Source: Rusavskia elegans (Eukaryota; Ascomycota; Lecanoromycetes; Teloschistales; Teloschistaceae). Taken from it: a stretch of DNA of 64,000 bases. A program made the position numbers and the translations under genes. Below, piece by piece: positions 1 through 11,465 of this stretch (within the stretch, counting starts at the first letter, position 1; the number at the start of each line of letters is the position of its first letter). Under the pieces are notes generated by a model. The model was given only the letters and a program-made list of their open reading frames with translations. It was not told the origin of the DNA and searched no databases. The stretch covers positions 372,001 through 436,000 of the forward strand of contig SAUG01000063.1 of assembly GCA_011316305.1 (NCBI GenBank). The letters run 5' to 3'.

Positions 1-870
1 CATGCCTACATACCCGAACATTTTATCTGGCATATCTTCCGCTCACTCGCTTCGGCGCTTCAGTACCTCCATTTCGGTATTCGACCTGATGACAAGAGAC
101 CTCCAGAGGAACTCGACGCGCTGGTGAAGGCTCCCCAGTACTGTCAAGAGGTGTGGCCAATCATTCTACACAGGGACATCAAGCCCGAAAATATCTTTTT
201 CCGGAAAAGCCAGCCGATCTCTGGCTTCATCATTGAGCCTCGGAAGTTCCTCAGGATCTTTCCAAGGCGGAAAAAGGTTCATGGCGTATTTCCTCAACCT
301 CCGAGAGTTTTCCTGGCGGACTTTGTACGTAGACCCAGTCCTGAAGGGGTACCACAGCTCACACGTCTATCTGTTTAGGGGGTAGCACTGACATACAATG
401 ATCCCGACTGGAACGCTGATCGCTCATTCATCGGAACCCTTCACTGGATGCCTCCCGAGCTACCGGAAGCTTTCGTGCACAGTGACGTCTGGGCTGTCGG
501 AGCCATCATCCTCGCGCTGTGCCGGCAGATGCCTGAAGGTGTCGTCAAACCACCTCCTACTGGCTGGACAGCGGGGGCTGAGGCGTGGTCGAAGCACCCT
601 GATGCTAGGAAGGGCATCAGGGACCATGGGGTCGGCAAGCACTATTCGCCCGAACTAAACAACGTGGTTCACGAATGCCTGAGATTTAATCCGCGCAATC
701 GTCCCTTGGCTTTTAAGTTACTGGCGATGATCAACGAGGGCGAAAAGGAGGCCGGAAAGAAAGGTTTTCTGCACAAGGACGAGTTTTTCCCGAGATGGCT
801 TTGGGGAGGTGCGGAGGACCGCTTGCATCGTAGAAGGCGAAAGGAGAAGCCGGATAAAATCATTGAATGA
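1..870 (+). CDS. Protein kinase, C-terminal part (5' end outside window)
   Basis: Serine/threonine-type protein kinase; the gene enters from the left edge, so the ATP-binding N-lobe is missing. In frame 1 the catalytic loop reads HRDIKPENIF near position 171. The DFG motif is rebuilt by removing a 54 bp intron at 325-378 (GT...TTTAG): exon 1 ends in Asp-Phe and exon 2 opens with Gly-Val-Ala. The APE-type motif is PPELPE near 450, followed by HSDVWAVGAII, the usual helix F Asp. The stop is TGA at 868-870. A basic tail (RRRRKEKPDK) closes the protein. The stretch between DFG and PPE is short, and an insert precedes HRD, so it is not a classical CDK or MAPK. NEK-like or an unclassified fungal kinase is possible; substrate unknown. 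Confidence 0.8.
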
Positions 871-1231
871 CATGCGAGCTAGGGAATACAGTATGGAAAT
901 ATAGTGTGTGCTAGGGAACAAATTCCTGTTAGATTCGATGTTCCTATCGACTGTGTAATGTCAAAAATCTCTTTTTCTCGAAAGTCACAGCCAGCCAGCC
1001 AAGCCAGCCTGTTGCTGGTGATCTATCTCGGAAGGTGATCTATCTCGGAAGGTGTTCGTCGCGATCCTGCCAGTGCTGGAGAAAGAGCCGTGAATAGTAA
1101 AGCTTCGGTCAAACTTCGGCATCAACTGATCGAGTACGTACCCTTCGAGCGCTCCAGAACAACAACCAACAAAACGCAACTCTAAGGTATCTCCTCGACC
1201 TCCTCCAAAACACCCCCTCCCACCACCCAAA
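871..1231. other. Intergenic, kinase to dynactin p25
   Basis: No gene seen. It holds a perfect 17 bp tandem direct repeat at 1017-1050 (unit GGTGATCTATCTCGGAA twice) and a C-rich leader just before the next ATG. Confidence 0.6.
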
Positions 1232-1954
1232 ATGCCACCCTCCAAACCCTCGGCCCCCACCCAACAATCAACCTGGGTCGAAACCGAAACCGGCAACAAA
1301 GTCTCCCGCCGCGCCCAGCTACACGGAACGCAACACATCACGCTCGGCGGCCGATGCGTCCTCTCCCCCAACGTCTGCATACGGGGCGATCTTGTCCGTC
1401 CTGCTCTTCCTTCCCCATCCACACAATCATCCTCCGAGAGCAGCAAACAAAGCAAAAAACCGCATCCGATTACGAGCGTCACGTTGGGGAAATACGTCAT
1501 CTTATCTCCCAACGTGCTACTCAAACCGCCTTTACGGATTACGTTTAAGGAGAAAGATAAAGAGGACAAGGACAAAAGTGGATGGATAGGGACAGGGACA
1601 GGGATAAGAGCGCACCATACGGCCCTAACGATCGGCTCCCATGTCTTCGTTTCCCCGCATTGCACCGTTTCTGCCGCTGTTATAGGCGATCATGTCGTTT
1701 TGGAATCGGGGTGCGTGGTGGGCAATATGGCGATTTTGAAAGATGGGTGTCGTGTTTTAAGAGGGGCGGTGGTGCCGGAGGGGATGGTTGTGGCGGCTGG
1801 GATGGTGGTTGGGGGGCGGCCGGCGAGGGTTGTTGGGGAGGTGGGGGTGGGGTGGGGGGGTGGGGAGGATGAGTGGGGGGTTGGTTGTGGGGGGGATTTG
1901 AGGGAGGTGTGGAGGGCGGCGGGGAGGGAGGGGGGTGTGGGGTGGGAGGGTTAA
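1232..1954 (+). CDS. Dynactin p25 subunit (DCTN5-like)
   Basis: Uninterrupted 240-residue ORF. The core is a left-handed beta-helix of hexapeptide repeats (TLGGRCVLSPNVCIRGDL, VTLGKYVILSPNVLLKPP, LTIGSHVFVSPHCTVSAAVIGDHVVLESGCVVGN), with a loop carrying a charged KEKDKEDKDK insert. This is the pattern of dynactin pointed-end subunit p25 (fungal ro-12 type), which helps attach dynein/dynactin to endosomal cargo on microtubules. The last 50 residues are an unusual Gly/Val/Trp/Glu-rich tail encoded by very G-rich DNA (about 1790-1950) and lack the usual family ending. The ATG at 1232 is preceded by a C/A-rich leader. The next gene is convergent. The family assignment rests on repeat pattern and length. 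Confidence 0.8.
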   Translation: MPPSKPSAPTQQSTWVETETGNKVSRRAQLHGTQHITLGGRCVLSPNVCIRGDLVRPALPSPSTQSSSESSKQSKKPHPITSVTLGKYVILSPNVLLKPPLRITFKEKDKEDKDKSGWIGTGTGIRAHHTALTIGSHVFVSPHCTVSAAVIGDHVVLESGCVVGNMAILKDGCRVLRGAVVPEGMVVAAGMVVGGRPARVVGEVGVGWGGGEDEWGVGCGGDLREVWRAAGREGGVGWEG

Positions 1955-2462
1955 GGAAAGTTGGATGAAGAGTGGTGAAAGGATTGGGAAGAGTCGGAAG
2001 AAGGGATTCGGTATGCATTGTGTATTGTTGTTCAGTTGGGGTTGAAAGGGGAGTGTGGCGTTTGGGGAGCGCAGCATATTGATACCCAGGGTTGACAGGC
2101 GGCAGCATTTTCGGATATTGTTATTTCAATGGCATTGCGTGGGTTGTGAGCAGTACATTTGCAGCTGGTGGTGGTGAAAGGAAGTGTTATTAGAAGGCGT
2201 CCTGATAACGTGTCTCCCTCCAAAGCCATCCTCCAGATAGCATCTTTCCTTATTCAATGATATTCATACAAATGTCGAAGCCGCATCATTACAAAGCAAT
2301 ACTCATCATCCACTTAAAGGGTCTGCCAAGACATCAACCAGACCGCCAGCTGGAAGAGGAAGCTAAAAAATGAACCTATTGTACAGTGGTATCATAGAAA
2401 AAAGTAAAGCAGTCGTAACGTGTCGAACGTGGTGCAGAGAGGAAGGAAGGAAGGAAGAACGA
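1955..2462. other. Intergenic between convergent p25 and ARF1 genes
   Basis: Shared 3' flank of two convergent genes. No further ORF, RNA or repeat recognised. Confidence 0.6.
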
Positions 2463-3713
<1,251 letters not shown>

Positions 3714-4378
3714 ATGACGGAATCAACAGACGACTTCCCAGCAGCGCACCAGTACTCATTCAGAACGGAGAGGTTGTATTATCGGCCTCTATGTCTAGAT
3801 GACACGGAGGCTATCTTCGCTTTGAGATCTGATCCTCAAGTCTACTATTGGACGTGAGTCTATATATGTGTATTTGGCGGAGCGCACCCCTGAAGAATAT
3901 TAGAGCACCCCAGAAAGAGGAGTCCGAATCTCAAGCATGGATAAGAGAGCGGCTAGGAAGTGAATGCTATCTCAGCTTCTGCATAGAAGAGCTATCGGAC
4001 CAAGGAGCGAAGGAGGAGAGGCCGCAGGTGATAGGGGTATGCGGTGGGACTCATCTTCCTGAAATTGGCTACCTATTTCGACCTTCTGTTTGGGGGAGGG
4101 GGTATGCTACGGAGGCTGTAAAAGGATTCATCAAGTTCTATTGGGAGACATTCCCCAATGGACACCCTTCAATATCTGATTCTGATGAGAGGAAATTCCT
4201 GAAGGCGGTTACAGGTCCACCAGAAGATGATCGCTCGGCTGCTGCTAGTATCGCGGTTCTGAAGAAGTGCGGCTTTGAGTATTGGAAAGATCAGGAGGAG
4301 GAGGACAATCCTACACGAGGGAAAAAGATTATGCTGCTTGTATGGAGACATTGGGGTCCTGGACATAGACCTCATTGA
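3714..4378 (+). CDS. GNAT-family N-acetyltransferase (RimJ/RimL type)
   Basis: Two exons, 3714-3853 and 3904-4378, joined over a 50 bp intron at phase 2, give 204 residues. The opening FRTERLYYRPLCLDDTEAIFALRSDPQVYYWT is typical of the RimJ/RimL-like Acetyltransf_3 class. The acetyl-CoA segment appears later as IGYLFRPSVWGRGYATEAVKGF, with the R/Q-x-x-G-x-G/A pyrophosphate loop as RGYA. The C-terminal SIAVLKKCGFEYW matches the last conserved strand and helix. Substrate unknown; many fungal paralogues act on small molecules or antibiotics. The ATG at 3714 was chosen because the similarity begins soon after it. Confidence 0.85.
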
Positions 4379-4573
4379 TATGACTTCGTATCTGGTCGGA
4401 TCCTCAACATAGGTGCAGGAAATAAGTCTTAGAGTCTGAGGAAGCTTACACAGCTCACTCACTGCCGCAGCATCCGATCCAGCTGGTGGTTAAGGTATTG
4501 GATGCCCAATCTTACCCGCCGAAGGGAAATGCAAGATTCAAACAGTCCTTCTCTTCGGACCCGACTTTCGTCT

Positions 4574-5697
4574 TTACTTACGTTCTTCTTCGACTTTACC
4601 GAATGATCCTTCTTGCCCTTGAGGAATCAGATCCCATATCATGCAAAATTTCTCTCCCCTGGGATCGCCCCCTTTAGAGTTGAAAATTGTGATCCTTGGT
4701 TCTCTCCTCCCCAAAACTGCGGCGTGGTAAATGAGAAACCAGTTGACAGAAAGCCCATTAGGACTAGCAAATAATGCCATGCCTTCATCGCTATTGAGAT
4801 CGAAGGTTGCCCGTTCTGCCCACGGCACTTGCTGCGTTCCTCTGTGCGTAATCAAAATTTCTTTGATTAGGGGCTTGGTTATATCGTTGGTAATGCCATC
4901 CATCGCGAAATACCGGAGGCGTTCTGGGTGCTCTGTTTTGCTCTCCCACATAAACCATAGGAGATCTGACCGCTGGTTCATGCGCGGAAGCTTTTTGGCG
5001 ATATCCTTTCCGGGTACACCATTTTGGCTGAGTTTAAAACGCGGACTGTTGCTCAAGATGGACAGAAGAGCATCGCTCTGGGGAAAATACATCGCCTGAT
5101 ATGTGCCAGAGGTAGCTTTCTGGTGATTTATTAGCCATCGAGTTATCGGGATATCGTTAAAGGGATACTCACTTGATCGCCGAAAGCGTTTGTGAAATCA
5201 CGACGTTGGTCTAACTCCACCTTCACGAGATTTTCTCTAGGTACACCACCTTTGGTGCTTTTGAAAACTTCTTGCCAGTATAATAGTAGCGCCTGAGGAT
5301 CGTTATAGGTTGCTCAGCCAGAATCCGCAAGCTTGTCTTCCGCATCACCAAAGTTTGGTACTGGAAATCGAGATTAGCCATCGAAAGCGGGCAGCACCCC
5401 CTCAGTCCAACACTGCTCTCCTTTCTGGACTAAGCATTGGAATTGTTCGCTGAGGGATCGCTTGACTCGAGCCGGCGGTCTGATGAAGAGACGAGATCGA
5501 TTTTATCATCCTGGCGGCCGTAGGGCACAGCAACACCCCTGGCGAAGGTCCAAGCACCATCCGATGGAGATTGGTGGTCGCGGAGATTCTGGATAACTGT
5601 GCGATGGAGTCGGGAGGGAAGGTTGGTCAGTAGCAGGCTAGTAACAAGAAGGCGCAGAACGATCACGAGCTTGCGTACATGCGCAATGCTACGCATG
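4574..5697 (-). pseudogene. Decayed gene for a putative secreted protein of unknown function
   Basis: Minus strand. The piece from 5697 starts MRSIAHVRKLVIVLRLL, with a hydrophobic stretch that could be a signal peptide or anchor, and runs open to a TAG at 5430-5432. A different frame then carries QCLVQKGEQCW...LPAFDG, an in-frame TAA, SRFPVPNFGDAEDKLADSG, an in-frame TGA, then ATYNDPQALLLYWQEVFKS and on to NAFGDQ. A GTGAGT...CAG intron (near 5170-5120) leads to the last exon, KATSGTYQAMYFPQSDALL, which is open to the stop at 4574. So one coherent protein is interrupted by a frameshift and two stops. Each stop is one transition from a plausible codon (CAA to TAA, TGG to TGA). I do not recognise the family. 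A live gene with unusual splicing is possible but less likely. Confidence 0.55.
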
Positions 5698-6038
5698 TTG
5701 GCTCTTGGGAGACGACAAGACGTGGAACTCTGAATCGAAGGAGTGCAGATGGGTATCAAAGACGGTAGACGGATCGCTTGTTGGAGTGGAGAGGAGATGG
5801 GTCGGTAAGAGTTCACTACTGGACGACAGATTGTTGTTGATACAGTGAATGCAATTAGGCCAAACACTTGAAAGATGATGCACCCTTGGATCTGTCCATC
5901 AGTATGAAAGAGACAATGTCATTCCTTGCGGTAGAATTTTCTACAGAATTAGTTCTTTCTTAATGTAATCAGACAGTCTTCTGTTACACGACACATTGCC
6001 AAAAGCTAATGAAATAGCATACAAAGCCAGGGTTTACC
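5698..6038. other. Intergenic
   Basis: Upstream of the decayed gene and downstream of SGF29. An in-frame upstream ATG at 5867 could extend the decayed ORF. Nothing else recognised. Confidence 0.5.
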
Positions 6039-7333
6039 TTACTTGGCTGTTAGATCAAGAACAAACCTCCGTGTGACCTCCATCTCATTCTCATTATCGT
6101 CTTCGAACTTCAATCGGTAGACGTCCTTCTTGACGTTGGTCACAATGGCTCGGTAGAATGTTGTCGTTTCCGGATATCGCGCAAGGACTTGTTTTCCAAC
6201 AGGATAGTCAGGAAGAGGCGTCTCTTGTGATGGAATGGCGATCAGTGCCGCGGCTGATGCTTTGTATATTTGTCCAGGTTGTCCATTATCATCAGGCTCA
6301 GGATCTTGCACCTCATACCTGGCAAGATCGTCAGCACTTGGGCAACTCACAGGAACACTTCTCAGCACGCACCGCTTTTTGTTTCCTGCAGTGTCAATAT
6401 TGATAATCTCACACTGGATCCATTGGGGATCTTCCTTGGCTTTGGCCAGCCTGTACGCGACTTCGGCGCCAATAAAGAACTTGCCTGCCTTTTCGGCAGA
6501 TGGACCCTTGACCCCTTCGGAGCCTTCTTCTGCCTTGACAATCGGCTCCTTTGGCTCCTTCGGCTCCTTGACAATCGGTACAGAACCGGCACGGACCGCA
6601 GTAGCCTTGACTTTGGCGGCTGAGATGGGAGCGCCCGGTGAAGGACCTGGCGAATCTACAGTTCCATCGGTATCCAACTTCTGTCTCTTAGGATTCCTTG
6701 ACTTGCTCTGTGAGTTATTGCGGGGCTCGATCTCACTGGCGGTTCGCAAGGCTGTCAGAATGCCAACGTTCTTGATGACGTCGTTGGGTTCCTCGTTCAG
6801 TATCTTTTGCTCTTCTTCGGCGAGCTTTAGTCCTTCCCTGTACAAATCCTGAAGGTCATCGATTTGAGCCAGACTTGGGGCTGCGCAGTAAAAGTATCAG
6901 CATGGACATGGGGTGAGCAAGCAAGCAGCAAACCCTTATTGGGCATCCGCAGTTCCAATAACGCCGTCGCCTTCTTGATAGACCCTTGAAATGCCATTTG
7001 ATGATGTAAAGACATGATGAGGAGAATGACTGGTACAAGATATGTAGGTATACGAGACGTTGCCAATGAAGCAATGAATAAGTACAAAATTATTGAAGAA
7101 AGCAGAAACCCAGACAAGATATAAAAAAACAATCAAAAGCGGAACATAGACATACGTTCTGCCATCTTGGCCTCCATCTCGACTATAGCCTTGGAGACTT
7201 CTGTCGCCCTGGTCTGAATAGTCTTTAGCCGCTTGAGGTCATTAACAATCTGATTCCACATGTTCCGTTCTTCATGGGCATCTGCGGAGTCATCTTTCAT
7301 TGGTCCAGCACGGGGTCGATTCCTGGCAGCCAT
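6039..7333 (-). CDS. sgf29: SAGA complex subunit SGF29 (tandem Tudor)
   Basis: Three exons, 7333-7156, 6984-6934 and 6880-6039, give 356 residues with all phases consistent. The N-terminal third is helical (MWNQIVNDLKRLKTIQTRATEVSKAIVEMEAKMAERSIKKATALLELR). A basic, low-complexity linker with SKSRNPKRQK and KEPKEPKEP follows. The C-terminal SGF29 tandem Tudor domain runs from about residue 210: FFIGAEVAYRLAKAKEDPQWIQCEIINI through VGKQVLARYPETTTFYRAIVTNVKKDVYRLKFEDD. SGF29 reads H3K4 methylation and anchors the Gcn5 acetyltransferase module of SAGA in the nucleus. The upstream region is shared with the divergent mannose-6-phosphate isomerase gene. The middle exon is only 51 bp. Confidence 0.93.
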
Positions 7334-7738
7334 CTTCGCAAAAAATAGAATAAGGGGGTATGATTAATTATTGTGTGGTCTGGCAGTTGGTCGCCCGCAA
7401 CCAACGTGAACACGCTCAAGAACCGAAAGGTGACTCGACGTGTAGAATCAAAGGACTATAGATTTGACCTTGTCGGTTTTGGGAGACCAAAACGATCGTA
7501 GTACAAAAGAAAGGATGAAGCTCCCACGATACGTATGAAAACACGGAGATATGGCAGCCCGAGGCGAAGTGCGGGGAAAGTTTAGGCGACCTGTGACATC
7601 ATTGGCATCCAGGTTGTTCACACGGCATTTCTGTTCTCACTGGCGCTTCATGACCTAGAAGGCCTTTCGGAAAGGCTTCGTACTCTTTCAGCACGCCCAG
7701 ATACGGATAGCAGCAGACGTTTGTTCACGACCGTTAGG
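7334..7738. promoter_or_regulatory. Bidirectional promoter region, SGF29 / PMI
   Basis: 405 bp between two divergent start codons. No coding potential. No recognised operator or TATA element. Confidence 0.5.
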
Positions 7739-9360
7739 ATGCAGGTCCCATTAATCCAGCTTCAGTGTGGTCAGTGGCTCGTCAGCATTATGCGCACGGA
7801 GCTGCCATTGACGCTTCAATAGGCGTTAACAGCTATGAATGGGGTATGCTTCTGGTTGCTGGCTTTTCAATTCTGGCTCAATGGTCCTTTAGGGAAGGTT
7901 GGCAAAGAATCAGCAGCAGCCAAGTATGCAGCCGCAACCGAATCAAACCAATTTTCTATAGAAAATGAAAAGCCATATGCAGAGGTCTTTTAACCACTTG
8001 GAGAGACTAATTCCAGGCTGGTCAGCTAACTGTCGCAGTTGTGGATGGGCACGCATCCCTCGTTACCTTCCAAGGACGTCGAGACTCAACGGTCTCTTCT
8101 GGATCTCATCCAAGACAACAAGGCCCTTATGTCCCTAGAGATCAGTAAAAAGTATGGCGAAAAGCTCCCATTTTTATTCAAAGTCCTTTCGATTCGCAAG
8201 GCACTGAGCATACAAGCTCATCCGAACAAAAAGCTTGCGGAGCAGTTGCATGCCAAGGACCCGAAGAATTATCCCGGTATTCCTAGCTAAGGGAGGAGAG
8301 TCATCGATTTATTCTGATGTCTTCTAGATGACAACCACAAACCTGAGATGACTATTGCTATAACCCCTTTCGACGGTCTTTGCGGCTTTCGTCCACTGAA
8401 AGAGATCACACATTTCCTGGCAACTGTTCCTTCTTTACGGAAGCTGATTGGCGAGGATGCGGCAAAGGAATTTGAAGAAGCGGTTTCTGGCCGTGAGACG
8501 TCCGGCAGCGCCGAAGATACTCAAGGAAATAAGAAGGCCCTTCAGGCCGTCTTTTCAGCCTTGATGACCAAGGATAAATCCACCGTTGCCGCCGGAGCAA
8601 AAGACTTGGTGGCTTCAGCCGAGAAGGAAGGCGAAAATTTTGCCGGCGGCGGAGGCCCCTCTAACAATGGTAAAGAACTAGCAGACCTCATAATACGTCT
8701 GAACGGCCAATTTGAAGGGGATATTGGCCTCTTCGTTCTTTTCTACCTGAATTACGTGAAGCTTGAGGTTGGCGAAGCCATGTTCCTGAAAGCAGACGAT
8801 ATTCATGCTTATTTGAGCGGAGGTAATAGTTCCATGTCTAGTCCTTGCGGGAGATCCTGCTTGCTGACAATGGCTCCCTAGACATCATCGAATGCATGGC
8901 ATCTTCGGACAACGTAGTCCGAGCCGGATTCACCCCAAAATTCCAGGACATACCTACCCTAACCTCAATGCTGACCTACTCCTACGCTCCAATCTCCGAT
9001 CAAAAGATGAATCCAGCGGACTATCCGTACGTCACCCTCAACCGGACTGCTTACTCCTCTTCATCATCAGCCATCCTCTACGATCCACCAATCGAAGAGT
9101 TCAGCGTTGTCAAAACAGAAATGAACGTCGAGGGAGCCAAAGCCACGTTCGAAGCCATTGATGGTCCGAGTGTCGTCATCTGCACCGCCGGATCGGGCTC
9201 TATCAGTGTCGGACCGAAGACCCAGCAGGTCAAGGCAGGATATGTCTTCTTTGTTGGCGCAACAGCTGAATGTGTTCTTGAGAGCGACTCGGAGAGCTTC
9301 ACGACGTTCAAGGCCTTCTGCGAGCTATCAGCAAAGGAGAGTGCTAACGGTACGAGCTGA
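7739..9360 (+). CDS. Mannose-6-phosphate isomerase (type I PMI)
   Basis: Six exons (7739-7766, 7823-7843, 7893-7984, 8039-8276, 8328-8822, 8882-9360) give 450 residues. The enzyme interconverts fructose-6-P and mannose-6-P, the entry to GDP-mannose for glycosylation and wall mannan. Type I PMI motifs are intact: CGVNSYEWG near the start, [13 protein letters not shown], the zinc-site [22 protein letters not shown], and the family signature [22 protein letters not shown], which is rebuilt exactly by splicing at 8822/8882. A cupin-like C-terminus follows. Two very short 5' exons (28 and 21 bp) explain why no long ORF covers the N-terminus. Length fits fungal PMI40/manA enzymes. Confidence 0.96.
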
Positions 9361-9715
9361 AAGGATCTAGCATGTCGTCAATCATGCATCAATGGTACGA
9401 TTAGAGTTCGGTACTCGGCAAATCTGACCATGAAGCAACAGTTCGCATGGTATGGCGAGACAATGGCCTTGATATGTGCATTTCAGCGCTCCAAAGATGT
9501 CCTAGTCGCTCCCAGCAGTGGCACAAGGCAATATTACTGTCCGATAGGTGTTCCATTGCCAGTTGCCAGCTAAAAAGTACTCCGCCTTTGCACTCCACCC
9601 TGTTCTTCCACTGATTTGCCTTCTTGCGTGCTGAAATCCTTTTGGTGGCTGTTGTGCTTGAGGTCGTCCACGTGCCTTGACAAGATCTCAATCTGAATCT
9701 CCGTCAGCTTCGACT

Positions 9716-10021
9716 CTACTTCTTTGAGCCTTGGGAAAATCCTCTCACATCCATCTCGAACTCCGCGATGGTCTTCGGCGCGTGCTTGACTTGTTTCTCG
9801 ATACTGTTGATATCCTCCACCAATCTCTTGTACTTCTTCAAAGAATGGGAATCATGGCCCTGCTGTAAGAAGCCCAGCAATTCGTCGTGATCCTTTCGCA
9901 TTGCCGATAAATTCTCCATAACTCTGCGCAGCGTACAGAGACTTGCCTGGACAATGGTGAGGTGAACCGAGGGATCCATGCCGCTGGCCATGAGGTCTAT
10001 GGCAATTCGCGAAGGCGGCAT
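9716..10021 (-). CDS. Small helical protein, unknown function, possibly frameshifted
   Basis: A 101-residue ORF, MPPSRIAIDLMASGMDPSVH..., is rich in heptad-like Leu/Met/Ile spacing (LCTLRRVMENLSAMRKDHDELLGFLQQ; KKYKRLVEDINSIEKQV) and looks like a two-helix coiled coil. It stops at TAG just after SQGSKK. The next frame downstream continues with similar helical sequence (RLKEVESKLTEIQIEILSRHVDDLKH) to about 9590, so either the gene ends here or a one-base shift near 9725-9745 has cut it. Family not recognised; small complex subunits of kinetochore or vesicle-tether type look like this, but nothing proves it. Confidence 0.4.
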   Translation of the reverse strand: MPPSRIAIDLMASGMDPSVHLTIVQASLCTLRRVMENLSAMRKDHDELLGFLQQGHDSHSLKKYKRLVEDINSIEKQVKHAPKTIAEFEMDVRGFSQGSKK

Positions 10022-10386
10022 ACCGTTTGCGGGTTGTGGCCAATCGTATCTTCTTTATTGTTGGGTTCCTGGAGTTAGAAGCGGTGATTGTGTGGAAAGG
10101 TGCATAAACAATTCCCTTGTTTGTTCACTGTGATGTTTGCAGCCCACGCAAGCCCTTCATATTATTTCCCTTTGTCCCGTGAAGTCGGTCTCTCGATATC
10201 ATTCATCCATATCTCACTACCGGACGTACCTTCCGACCCTACCTTAATGTCTCTCACTTCATTACGCAATGGCACAACTCCTTTTAAATACTGGTGTTTT
10301 CATTGATTCCCATTGTGACCATCAACTTCCTCAATCACCCGCAAAGCACATCTGCAGAAACCGAAACCGAACGCGTCAACCTCACA
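10022..10386. other. Intergenic between divergent small ORFs
   Basis: Upstream of the two divergent small ORFs at 10021 and 10387. The last 80 bp are C/A-rich, like a leader. Nothing else recognised. Confidence 0.5.
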
Positions 10387-10758
10387 ATGTCCTCTTCCTC
10401 CTCCTCCTCCAATAAAGTCAATCCTAAAGCAACAAACCCCCCCAAACACACCCCAACCTCCACATCCAAACCCACCGCCAATCCAGCCCCGACATCCCAC
10501 CCTTCCACCTCAACCCACACCAACTCCACCACAAAGAAACCCAACGACTCCGGCGGTCCCGCAACAGCAGCCTACAAGTCTGCACAAATGAAGATCCCAC
10601 CCCGCGAGCCGACGCCGCACGGAAGCGAAGGCGCCAGCAGCCAAGCATGTGAAAGCGCGGATGTGAGTGAGAGTGAGAGGGGCGTTATGAGGAGGGAGAG
10701 GAAGGATGTTATGCATCAGGGTCCGGGCGGGGAGTTTGAGGCTAGGGGAGGACGATGA
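10387..10758 (+). CDS. Small Ser/Thr/Pro-rich hypothetical protein
   Basis: A 123-residue ORF begins with MSSSSSSSNK. Its first half is low complexity (Ser, Thr, Pro, Asn); the second half is more varied: AAYKSAQMKIPPREPTPHGSEGASSQACESADVSESERGVMRRERKDVMHQGPGGEFEARGGR. There is no signal peptide or membrane segment, so it is probably disordered. The coding strand flips from C-rich to G-rich around 10600, as in several genes here. The start is the ATG after a C/A-rich leader; the ORF is also open further upstream. Family not recognised. It could be spurious, though the second half does not look random. Confidence 0.4.
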   Translation: MSSSSSSSNKVNPKATNPPKHTPTSTSKPTANPAPTSHPSTSTHTNSTTKKPNDSGGPATAAYKSAQMKIPPREPTPHGSEGASSQACESADVSESERGVMRRERKDVMHQGPGGEFEARGGR

Positions 10759-11465
10759 GGGTTGTGTGGTTTGAGGTGGAGATTAGAGGAGAGGGTGAAA
10801 GGGGGAAGGGTGCGTGTATGATTAGGACATGGATGGGATGGAGGGTGGGTGCTTTGCTATGGCTATGGCTTTGGGTGGGGAGATTTGGGCCTGGCTGGAG
10901 GCGGAGCTTGTTATTGTCATTGGGGTTGGGAGGGACGGGTTTTGGGGCTGTTATAGGCTTTTAGTCGATAGGAGTCGTGGACTTCATGGCTTGTGGATGA
11001 CGATGGTATTATAAATATGCGGTATATGCACTTTGCTAGGGATACACAATCCCACATGAATCCTTTCGCTTTACACCCACGACCTGACATAGCGCCGCCA
11101 AGACGGATACAGCTATGCAAACAAAAAGAAGAAAGACATAATACAAGCGACATCGAATCACACGCCTTTACAGCACTTGAAGTTGTATATCTCAACACGA
11201 CGAACAATCCACTACAACTCAGTTATTCCCATCCTGCTTAAACCGATCATCCTGTCTCAAGAATTCCCACCACGACAAGCAAAGCCAAGTAGCAACACAT
11301 AATAGGGCTACCGTTCCATTATACCTTCCGCTGCTACTGAGGGTCGCCGTGGAGTTACATTCCGCTCTATAAGCCCTGCTCGCGCTGAGCAGAATTGTTC
11401 ATCCACTTCGACTTGGCGGATTAAGCACTCGATACCTCGAAGGAAGGAGATATCATGGACTGTCG
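10759..11465. other. Intergenic
   Basis: G/T-rich sequence after the small ORF, then the 3' flank of the membrane-protein gene. No gene, RNA or repeat recognised. Confidence 0.5.

Noticed and set aside
45..60. CTCGCTTCGGCG resembling the start of U6 snRNA
   Set aside because: It lies inside the kinase reading frame and has no U6 body (ACAGAGA box) after it.
1680..2108. Pro/Pro-rich minus-strand ORF of 142 codons
   Set aside because: Antisense shadow of the G-rich p25 3' end; low complexity only.
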